64,000 bases of DNA. Source: Synechococcus sp. CO36386bin_29. GTDB lineage: Bacteria; Cyanobacteriota; Cyanobacteriia; PCC-6307; Cyanobiaceae. Positions 30,001 to 42,000 of the stretch are shown in pieces. Position 1 is the stretch's first letter; each line of letters opens with the position of its first letter. The notes beneath the pieces were generated by a model. That model made no database searches, was not told the DNA's origin, and saw nothing but the letters and a program-made list of their open reading frames with translations. The translations under genes and the position numbers were made by a program. The stretch covers positions 1-64,000 of the forward strand of contig WTFZ01000146.1 in assembly GCA_011523835.1 (NCBI GenBank), in the 5' to 3' direction.

Positions 30001-33000
30001 TGTATTGGTCGAAGGTGCTTTCAGAAGCATTGAGATTGAAGCGATCCCCAAAGAGCCAGTCGCTTTCGGTACCACCCAGAATTTGATCTTTACCCGAACC
30101 TCCGATCAAGACGTCTTTACCTTTATCACCGTAGAGCAGATCAGCACCTTCAGAACCTGATAGTTGATCGTCTCCTTCTTCCCCATACAGTTCATCATCT
30201 TCACTACCGCCTTCCAGACGGTCATCACCAGTCACTCCCCACAGCACATCGACACCTGCACCACCAACCAGCAAATCATCTTCTGAGCCTCCATCCAGCT
30301 GATCGGCTCCTTCATCTCCAAACAACCGGTCTTCACCCTCGTGGCCTTCCAGAATGTCTGGGTCGTATCCACCAGTCAGAAGGTCCCTGCCCTCTGCCCC
30401 CTCCAGCTCATCCTGACCGGCACCACCATGCAATGTGTCGAGACCGAACTGTCCCTGCAGCCAGTCGTTACCTCCCTCACCTTTGAGTAGATCGTCTCCA
30501 TCGTTTCCTTCGAGTGTGTCGTTGTCGGCTCCTCCTTCAACCAGGTCATTCCCGGTACCGGCGATCAGCAGGTCGTTGCCAGCATCTCCTTGGAGGGTGT
30601 CATTTCCACCTTCACCCAGCAGATAGTCATCTTCGCTGCCACCTTGCAACAGGTCATGCCCTCCGCCTCCGAACAGGCGGTCTTCATCAGCTTCACCCTG
30701 AAGAACATCATTTCCTGCTTCTCCTAGCAGACTGTCGGCTCCTGATCCACCAACCAAGAGGTCATCGTCTTCACCACCATGCAAGGTGTCTTCGCCCTCT
30801 TCGCCCATCAGGTGATCCAGACCAGTACCACCGATGAGCACGTCTCCACCGGTTCCACCGTGAACGACGTCATCCCCACTGTCTCCATACACCAAATCGC
30901 TATCCACACCGCCTTCGATCAGATCATCTCCTTCACCCCCGTACACCGTGTCTTTCCCACCTTCTCCCTTGATTTGATCGTCGCCAGCTTCTCCGAAGAT
31001 CAGATCGCGTCCATCGCCTGCTGAGATGACGTCTTCACCTGAACCAGCTGCAATCGTGTCGCTGCCTGCATCGCCAAACAGTTTGTTGTCTCCTGCATTA
31101 CCGCTGATCAGGTCATTTCCGTCTCCTCCTGCGATCATGTCAGCATCAAATCCAAGGATGGCTGTGCTGCTTCCTGTTTTCAGTTCTGATATCGGTACAC
31201 CATTCCCTTCTGAAATGGAGCCTGCAATCAGAACATCATCCCCTTGTCCGCCATCGATTTGATCAGCACCTCCTTCACCCAGAACGGTGTCGTTACCCGC
31301 TCCACCCTGGATTTGATCATCGCCTTTGCCTCCCGACAAATGATCGGCTCCTTCGTCACCACTGATGTGATCGTCACCCAGATCACCGACAACCGTGTCA
31401 TCTGAGCTTCCAGCAGAAATGGTGTCATCGCCAAGGCCGCCATCGATCAGATCACGTCCTGCATCGCCCTTCAGGTTGTCTTGACCAGCACCACCGAGGA
31501 TCGTGTCACCATCGCCACCACCACTGATTTGGTCGTCACCTTCATCCCCATGGATTTTGTCCCGTCCAGCTCCACCAACGAGGCTGTCATTGCCTTCACC
31601 CCCTTTCAGCTCATCGCCACCCGAATTACCAAGAATCGAATCATTCCCGGTATCACCTACTAGTTGATCATCAGCTGAACCACCAATCAGATAATCCGCT
31701 CCTTCACCACCACTCAGTTCGATGCGGATACTGGAGCCGGAGCCATCGACGTAATCATTACCTTCACCACTATCTCCAGTGATCAATGTGATACCAGAGA
31801 ATCCTTCTGTCTGACCACCTGGACCTCGTACATTCATATTGGATCCACCCTGTAGAGTGAATACCTCGCTGTTGTCGTTTGGATCTAGATTTCTTTGGTC
31901 GGCTCTTGCACCGATATTCAGCAGTAGTGTCGAACCTCCGTCCGGAGCACTTGCATAATATGGTTGCGGAGGTGCACCACCCTCAATATCGAGTCTGAAC
32001 AATTCAAATTCTGGTGTTCTATAGATAGCAAACTTCTTCGTAAAGAAGAGAAGATCCAACTTGACGCCAATTTCTGCTTGTAAGGCAACCCTTAAGGAGG
32101 CATCAAATATCGCTAATGGATTGTACGAGAAGTTGTCGAATAGTTCTTGGAATCGAACGCGACCATCGTCATTTGGATCATTCAGCTCTATCTCCAGATC
32201 TCCAATGATCGCTGCATCTCCATAAACTCCCAGGGGTCCGATGGAAACGCTGACGCCACCGCCGACTTCCATGCGAATTTCTGCTCCTGCTCCTTCGTAT
32301 TGAGGGCCATTCGGTGATAGTGAGAAGCCGGGTTCTTCCGCTAATACATAGAAGCCGTCTGCTAGCGAGCTCAGCTCACCGGTCTCAATTAATCCCCCAA
32401 GTCCAGTTAAGTCATAACCGAGGATGGTTGGCCGAATGTATGGTGTTAACTCTGCGCCAACATTCAGACTTACTATCGGCGGTGAATAGATCGGTATCGA
32501 TTTGTAGAAGTCCCAACTTGTCGTAAAGCCCTGAATCTGCAGTCGTATCAGGTCAAGTTCATATCGGCTGTCAGGATCTGTTCCCATTAACAGATCCTTG
32601 AGCTTCGAAGCTGTATATCCGAAATCAAGGAATGGGAAGGTTACAGCAGTTTTGCCAATGTCTGGTTTTGTTGATCCGCTCTTTTCAACAGGTCCGCTTC
32701 CTAGATTAATCGCTCCAAGAGCATCATCGATCGCGCTTGATTGTGATCCCTGTCCTTCACTTGAAGTACCTTGCTCTTCTCTTCGGGTTGAAACTTTCGT
32801 GTCTGCTGCATATTGGAAATTAAAGAAATCATCCTGTCTAGGTTTGATGTTCCCTGTCGTCCATGTTTTATCTTCTAGGAATAATGTTGTTGGTACACTG
32901 ATCTCACCTGAATCACCAATGGCTGCGACCGAGTCAACGACGCTGTTGATTCCGTTGTAGAGGTTGACCCAACTTGTGACCGACCCGTTCGGTGTTCCTT

Positions 33001-36000
33001 CTCGGCCAAGATCGATGATGTTGTGAAGTCTTCCTGCCCCTAGGAGTTGTAATCCTGCGATTGAGAATTCCGTTTCCAGGATATCTACTACTGGCTCCAT
33101 TGGATCCAGAAAATAGTCATTCAGGAAATCTGCTATTTTCACAAACGGACCACTTGCTGCCCCGAGTTGGTCACCCAAACTGACGTTGATATCTCCTGGA
33201 CTTAGCAGGAATGGGGTCTGTTCAAATGACAGTCCACCTGAACTGCCTCCTGAGAAATGTCCGCCATACAACATATCGCCATCGATTGAGATCACATCTC
33301 CAAGGGATGCACTGATGGTTGGATCGAGTTCGAAACCACCAAGCAGATTGGCCTCAATATCAAGCTGGCTGATATCTGCCAGGGGGACTAAACCACTGCC
33401 ACCATTACCGTCTTGCAGGTCTAATTCAACGGTGACAAATCCACTTAAGAACGGATCGTCTTCAGGTGCAATGATTGTCAGATCACTGCCATCTCGATCG
33501 GGCGCACCCAATCCCAGTGTGTTTTCGTCTGAACCTGATGCAGCTAGCTCCAGGAAGGCAATTGACCCCTCTAAGGGTTGAGTGCTTTCGAGATATGCCC
33601 CCGCAACTATTTCTGCATTCCCTTCTCCACCGCTCAGTTTCTCGCGCAGCAGCTGCATATCTGCTGGCATGTCACTCATTGAGGACACACCTGCTTCGGT
33701 ATCAATTAGAAATGCTGATTTTAGATCTGTCGGGTTAGCATCGAAGGCGAATCCGACTGACCCACCTGCGAAGAGATTTAGATCAAAACCACCGCCGAGA
33801 TTGACCAGATCATCAGCCAGGCTGATGTCGAAATTCAATGGTGTTTTGTATTCAAATCCATCAAGGCTTAAATCAAACCGGTAATAGTCAGGCATTTCAC
33901 CTGCCATGGTGCCTTGATTGTTCTCAGCACTCATGTCTGTCAGGTATCCCGACTTGAACTGATCAAGATTGGATCCGTTGTTTGTTGCTAAGCGGTCAAA
34001 TCCATCTATACCATGTTCATCAATGTTGAACACATAGTCAGTCGGTGAGGCATCTTTATCTTCTCCGACGAGTTTAATTCTTGTTTGTAGATCAGCTTCG
34101 CTCGTTCCCTGAAGTGTTTGTACAATAATTAAATGATTATGTCCAGTGTTGTCGTCTGTCTTCCTTAGTAGTAGATATTCCTTGGCAAGTTCAGTATCGT
34201 CAAGATCAATTTTTTGGTATCCCTCAGGAAGTATCAGGATGTCTTTCTGAACTGTTGAGTTCACTGTTTTCTGACTCAAGATGATGTGCGTGTATAAATC
34301 TTCTTCGGCTTCAATGCCATCTGTCCCGAAATCTGGTACTTCGTACGTGATGGCGTAATCTGTCATGCTCGTGTACCGAGCACTTGTGTCGAGGGATATT
34401 GTTTTATCGACCGGCCCCTTTTTCCCGTCTACGCAGAAGTAAGCTTTGAAATTTGGTCGTGGATCGAGATTGAGAGAGAGAAACTCAACATCTGATAATG
34501 CTTCGTTGAGTGTTGGAATCAGATTCCAAGGTTGTAACTCTTCACCCTTTTCTCTAACTTCTGCTATGGCTTCTTCAGCTGTATCGAAATGAACTGTGAA
34601 TTCCTTAATTGTGTCGCCTGCATCGGGTGCAAACAGTCGCATCAGTGGATTATCTGCAATGCCTTCTTCAACACTTGTTTGAACATTGTCTATCGTTTCC
34701 TCTATTTTAGCGAGGATAAACAGTACCTGTGAAAGTCCAAATCCGCTGCAGTTCAGCAAATCACCTATGTCATCGATTGCTTGTACACCATCCGCATAGG
34801 CGTCTTCAAACGCCTGGAAGGTGTTCATCAGTTGTTGGCCTGTCTGTTCGGCCATTTCATAAAGGATCTGTGGGTTACTTTCTGCATTAACAGCGAAACC
34901 CGTCTCGAAGGTCAGATCAGAAAACCCACCGGCACCTTTCTGATCGACCCCTGCAGCAGCTCCAACGGCGATCAGTGATGCGTTTGGATCATCCGGAGTT
35001 GCAGAGACTATCACTTCACCAGTGCTTTTATTTTCAAGGATGAATTCGAGGTCTGATACAGAGAACCAGGCACTTGCTTGTATCTCTGTTGCATCGAGAT
35101 TCAAACTTGCAAAGTTATCTTCATCAAGTACAGCCGGTATTTCAAATTTTTCTAATCCTGCTGGCTCTGGATCAAAGAAGAAGACATCACCAGGTGATGT
35201 TGCATCCAGATCCAATCCAAATCCTAGTGCTGCGTTTACATCTACACCGACATCCCATGTCGACATTAGTTTGAAGTTGTCAGCAAAATCTGGTTTCTCA
35301 AAATCGAACAACTCAATGGCTTGATCGATGATGTCTGTCGTTTCCCCTGCCGTCCAATCCAGGGAATCACCAAAGTCGAGTAAAAATGTGTAGCGGATCG
35401 GATCGTCAGACTCTGGATCGGGACATTCTCCATTAAAGACATCAATGTTTGGAACTTCAACCAATTCAAGACTCACTTCACTCATGCCGATATCGTCCAT
35501 TCCTTGGTTGAATGCAACAACCCATTCCTCCGGAGGAAGAACATAATCTGTGTATTTTCGAACTTCTCCAGCAATCGTGGTGAACCCGGTTTCTACGGAC
35601 GAGAAGGAGAATCCAAATTGCTTGGCAAATCCCTCCAGTACGGGATCACCTCCAAGGCCTCCGCTTAATGTTTTCCCTAGGTCTTCGATTCTGTCTGCCA
35701 GACCTGTAAGCATTGCCAGCCAGTTTGCTGGCGAGAAGTTTCCATCATTCAGTCCGCAGAGCGCTTCATCTACAGCATCTTGTACAGCATCAATTGCATC
35801 TGAAACTGTATCTGCAGTTGCTCCTAGTGGATTACCCGCTAGTACAAAATCTCCAATGTCGCCAGCTTGAAAATTAAATACTGCGGCGGCATTTGCGCCA
35901 CCATTTATGACATCAATGTTGCTTAAAAGATCAAGTCTTTGCTCTGATTCTTGATTTACAGTTGTATCGTCATTAAACCAATCCAAGGCGATTGCTGCAT

Positions 36001-39000
36001 CCATTCCCAAGGCATCTCGCACGTTAGGGTACTCGACATAAGCATTTGTTCTTAGTTTGATGGTTGGATCTCCTTCTTCAGATTTAAAATCACTTCTAAC
36101 GCTGACTCCTTCTGGGAGTATTGCCTTGTACACACCCTCAGTAGAGTCCAGTCTGAGTTCCATCTCGATCGGCGCGGATATTGCCTCTTGGTTATCGTCA
36201 ACAAACAGATGTTGGCCACTGATGTATTGTTCAAATGATACCTCGATGGTTTCAATTCTTTGTTCCTCTTTTTTCTCCGTACTTGTGTAGATAGAGCCAA
36301 ATTTTTTCTCGTCTAAGGGGAAGCTGAGTGTTTTTTCTTCATTGTTATATTGCACATTTTCGTTGCTTATAAGGAAGCGATCTGGCCTTTGCAGACGATC
36401 CACACCAGCTCCAAATTGGAGCAGTATCTCTGCCATACTTGCCGTGTAATCGTCTTCTGTGGTGCTGTAGCTCCAGAGTGCTTCTGAACCTTCTTTCGGC
36501 CAATATTCTCCAGCCGGACGTGCTGCACGTGGGTCAAGATAGAAGAAGCTGCCAACTTCTGTCGCGCCAGCGTCATAGCCGAATATCATTCCTGCGTTGA
36601 ATTCGAGCCCATAGGACAGATCTGCCTCATATCCATCGGCCACATTGGCCAACGCCTGGGCAATTGGGCTTGATGTGACTGCTTCTGGAAGCAAATCGAT
36701 GAATTGTTCTGCCTTCAGGCTGAGTGAATCTCCAAATTCGTAGGAACCCCCCAGCCCATTTGGATTTTTCAGTAAGATCGTATTTTTTCCTGAATCGTCG
36801 ATCACTGGAGTGAGTCGATAACCTTTTGCTGATTGGTCATACATTGCGAATCCTTTTCTGCTCTCTTCCCACTCAAGATATATTTCACCTGAACCGTGCA
36901 CTTCGAGGTTGTCTTTTTCCAGAGTTACGCTGCTTAGAGAGCCCCCATCTGTTTCACTTAGCGTCAGTTGATATCTGGTATCACCTTCTGTAAGGTCACC
37001 GAAGCTGTTTTCGGGCAACATAAGAACCCACTCGTTTGCTTCAGAGCCATCTTCCTGTTGGGTTGTTACCTCTTTGAAGTAGGACAGATCGAGTGTGTTT
37101 TCTGTGCTACCGGTCGTGCTTAGTTCATAAAGATAAATCTGTGCTTCGCTGCTGAATGGTGTGTGGGGGGAGAGGATGACTCCCGCATCAAGCTGTAAAT
37201 CGTTAAAATAAGTCGACGCATCTTGATGTATTTCCAAGTCAGTAGCGTCACTGCTATTATTTTTTTTCAATTGTATTTTAGCCTTGTCATTTGTGGTGCT
37301 TGGTGTGAATGTATAGGCATACATGCCTTCAAGTATTTCTCCTTCGCTGGTGCGGATTACTTGTTCTAGATTCATCGCCTGGATATCTACGGCCTTGAGA
37401 TCGGCGAGATCACTATTGCTGACTTTTAAATTAAGACTATTTGCGCCATTCTTTTGATGATTGATGATGATTGTTTCAGCGTCTTCAGAGATACTGTTGA
37501 ACAGTGTGTATCCTTGATGATCTTCATTCCATTCGATATAAAGTGTATCTGCTTCTATATTGTTGCCCTCACCTGTTTGGTAGCTTGCGCTTGTTAAAGC
37601 ACTTCCATCAGCTTCAGTAAGCATGATTGCGAGTCTGTTGTCCTGCGTTGGAGTCAATCCAAACGTATTCATTGGCAACATTAGTACTGATTGTTTTTCT
37701 GCCCCACTTTCAGTGATGATAAAATCGGATGTTTTAATAGTCTCCTCTGTGTATCCCTCTGATTTGACAGCGGCAAACTGGGCTTCCTGTTCCTTGCTCA
37801 GTACGAATGTGGCGACAACATTATCTCCACTGCCTTGTTCCAGCTGAATATCTTCCTTGCTTAATCGCATCGCAGTCGGTGTTCCGATCTCATTATCGTT
37901 GCATTCAGCTTCGAGGCTTTCAGGCCCTGCAAGTAGCCTGAGATGAATGTCAATATCATTATCTTTAAATATGGTATTGACTTTCTGGACAAAACTTTCC
38001 GTGGTTAACCATTGGTCTCTGAATTCGGAAAGTTCATCTGCAACGGCTGCAAAACCTTGTGCCAGTTTTTCTGCATCGTTAAGCCAATCGCTTGGCATCC
38101 AATCTGGTAGAGCCGAAGTTTGTTCTTTCAGTACAGCCAGTTGATTCACCAACTGATCGGACATATCATCCATCGTGGTGATAAATTGATCCAGGAAACC
38201 AAACCAACCTGCAGCACATTCAGGCATTGTGAGCGAACTAAAGGAATCAATCATTCCTTGCACTTCATCCACGAGTGCCAGACCTGCTTCTTTGACTTCT
38301 TGCTGGATTTCAGTGCCAAGTCGAACGAGGTGTTCTTCGGTTAGGTTGAGCCTGACACCGCCATCTAGTTCTGTATTCTTAAGTGCATCGGTTAATTTTT
38401 TGGTTTCTACCTCTTCCTCAATTGCATCCACTCCCATTCCCAATCTCAGGCTCATTGTTTCATAGGCCTCATCTGATGTAAGCCCGAATACTTTTGTGCT
38501 CCCATCATTATTTTTTAACAATGGTATGCTGATGTTGAGCTGGCTAAGTTCAAATCCAGCCGCGATTGCTAGCTCTTGTTTTGCAAGATCTACCTCACTG
38601 TTAATATCCAAACTTTTTTCAAAGAAAGCCTCTTCACTGTTGCTTTCGCTAAAATCAGGCCATATATTTTCAAGCCCCGTTGTCTCAGTATTGATTAATT
38701 CGAATACTGACCCCGCATCATTGCAATATTCTTTGAGAGTTAAACTCCCGGCTGATTGTAAATTAAAGTCGAATGTTGCGCTGATGTCGGCAAACAATAT
38801 TGTGGCTATTTCCACGAGCATGGCGCCCCCGCTGAGCCCCCGCTCATCGAGCATCTCCGCAAAGTCATCACCCTCTAGGTCCAACGTTTGAGTAAAGCTC
38901 AACTCACTGCTGGGTACCAATGAGTATTGGTCCACCTCTCGTTCAGAGCCATCAATCAGTTCTATACCACTACTATGCTGCATCCTCATTGGAATTGAGG

Positions 39001-42000
39001 CTGCGATTAGCATGCTATTGATGTTACTGACAAGTGCTTCAGGGTTCATCACTGAATCCTGAAAACGCATCATTGCGCTACTGATATCGTCCAGTCCTTC
39101 ACTGATGCTACTTATTAACTGAACTGGATCGCTGCTCAGATTGCTAGGTAATCTGTCGAGTAGCTCCGCACCTCTTTCAAATCGACCTGATACTTCATCC
39201 AATAAGTTGGCAATTGCAGGAATCAGCGTTCGCCAACAGCGTAGTTCAGCTGAGTTTAGATCAAAGTCGAGGTCGCTAACGAGATTATTGACTTCATCAA
39301 GGAATGCCTCACCAAGTTGTTCTCCAAAATCTTTTGCTACTTCGATAACCGGATTTAAGTCCAGGTCCAAATCAAGATTCATCCCGGCGTTTATGTCAAG
39401 TTCATCGCTTTCTGCACGATTGATGTCAATTGCAGTACCTAGATTGATTGATAATGTTTTTTCTGGATCTTCTAGCTTTGATGATATTGCCTCTCCGTTT
39501 TCATTCGTTATGTCTGTATTGAGTTCCAGGTTTGCCAGCCTGACTGCAACAGATGCTGTGATCTCACTGTTGGTTGGTGAGGTGTCATCACCCAGTGTCA
39601 GTCCCAGTGTGTGTTGATCGCTAGAGCCACCTTGAGGCCAATCATTGTTCTCTTCATTGAGTCCACTTGGGTCAAAGCTGAAGGCGTCCTTGACTGGAGC
39701 AAAAAAGTCATAGGCAAAAACCATCCGCCCATCAAGATCCATTTCAAGATCTATGGCAGCGCTGATGTCGGCACTGATTGCTTCAAGGACAGAATCCAAC
39801 CCTTCTGCTAGCGACTCGTGTCCTGACTCTGCTAGCTTTAAAAGTTCTTCCTTGGTGAACTCGTATTGTCCGTTCAGTTCACTACCTTCGTGATAATTTA
39901 ATTCAAAGACGTAAAGGGATGACTGCGAAGCAGTTCCCGGTTTGATGATTAGATCGATTTCTCCTTCACGATGAAATCCCAGATCGATTGCTACACTGCC
40001 ATTCTTATTTGTATCGCTTATGCTTTCGGGTTCAAGCCTGATGCTTAGTCCTGGTTGATTTGTATCAGCAAGGTTTTCAGTGCGATTTTCGGTGATTTGC
40101 TCAACTCTTGCCAATGTCAGCTCAATATCTTGCTCATTAATTACTTCCGTTTCTAACAATATCAGTAATGCTGAATAGGCTCTCAACTTTGCGAGTGCAT
40201 GATTGCTTTTGTCGTTGAGGCTCTCTTCTTCAAGCGAAGCGTGATTGAGTAATTGCCAAATTTTGTATTCGATTGATCCCGCCTCTGCATTATCCATCTC
40301 TGCCACACGTGTGTTGATCTCACTTGTTAGTTCTTCTGACAATGAGTTTGATGTGGTCGAAGCCACAACTGAAACTTGTCTTTGGTTTGCACCCAATGTT
40401 GCAAATGGAAGTAACTCTGGTACTCGTCTGCTAATTTGAAGCGGGCTGATTTCGTAGCTGTTGTTTAAGAAATTATCAAAAATAGTAGTGTTTAAAATTG
40501 CATTCTCGTCCAATGCATCCTTCATTTTGAATGCATTATCCTTTAGCTGCCATTTGTTTTCACTGTTGCCACTCTTCGTTCCGACAAAGACATCATTATT
40601 ACTGACTTCTGTGTAGCCATTGCCATCATTGCGATCCACCATCAAGGTTGCTAAAGGATTGGCGTAGGAGATTGCAATATGATCAGGAATAGAACTGGCC
40701 GTTGCATCCGCTTCTACATTTTCATTTGGTTGTTTGTTGAGATGTACGGCTATCACAGGCTGACCAGTTTCTTCTACCTTGTCCGTCTCTTGGTTGATGT
40801 TTCTTGTATAGATAGTCTCTGACGCTATTTCCTGCGTTTCAGTTCCTTTCTTCCAATCGATGTTGATGATCACTTCTGTTGTTTCCTTATTCCCCTCATC
40901 GTTTTCTTGATTGATATCCAATACAGTGAGTCGATAGTTTAGTGTGTTGGCTGCATTTACTTCTATTTTTTTCAGAATAATTCCTTCCTTCAGCTTGTCG
41001 CCATACTCGTGAAACGTCTCAAAGTATTCCTTCTTAGTGTTCGTCACATCTTGCCATGTTGTTTCAGCATCGTTATGGTCACTTGTCAGGTAATTGTTAT
41101 TTGCTTCACCATCTTCAGTTGTTTGTCGTTCCAGGTGTTTTCTCGTAATTGCTTGACCGGTTTCGACCCCCTGGACATAGACATATTGAAGTCCCGTTGG
41201 TGGACTGTCTCCCAGGTAGTGTGCTTCCACTCCGTTTTCTTTATCTACGATGACAGTGACTGTTTCAACAGCTTCTCCTTGCTCATTTACCTTTTCTATT
41301 TCTAGTTTATAGTGAAGTGATCTGCCTGTATTGATGAACAGGTTTTTCAGACTCAATCCTTCATCTTTGGCGGCCTGTTCTGAATATTCAAATCCCTGAA
41401 TCAAGTCTGATTCAAAAATTTGTTTCGTGGTATCACTTAATTCCCATTGTCCATTTGCTTCCTCAAAATCAAGTGGCAGTGCGTGTATTCCTGTTTCTTG
41501 TTGGAATACTGTATCTTCGGGGAGAGTAACGAGTAGTGATTGTTCTCCGTTCTCATTTGAAATAAGATCAATACTGTCTGGAATGATTGATTGTTCACCG
41601 ACAACAATCACTATTTCTTTTTCGGAGATACTGCTTTTGGATATGTCAATCTCTTTGCCATCCAGATCAAGTTCGTAGGTCAGACCCTCGACGTGATTCG
41701 CCTGCTCATTGATAAATGATTTGATCGCATTGCCGTCTTTGTCTCTAAGGATATTGGTCTCCAACTGGTGAATCTGAAAACTTTGATCTTCTGATACCGT
41801 TTTCCAATCAGCACTATCACTGATGGTGAATTCTCCGGATGCTGTTAACGGTTCAAGATCGCTACTAGTGCTTTCAGCAAGTGACCTAAATTTTAATATT
41901 TGGGGCTCTCCTATGTATTCCTGTGTTTCCGTTGGCTTTTCATTGCTTGATGGCTCTGCTATTAGATTCAGGCTTAGTCCTGTCTCGTATTGGCTTAGTT

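Noticed and set aside
29210-31745. Non-coding satellite/CRISPR-like periodicity
   Set aside because: The ~27-bp period is fully explained by RTX nonapeptide coding on the minus strand.
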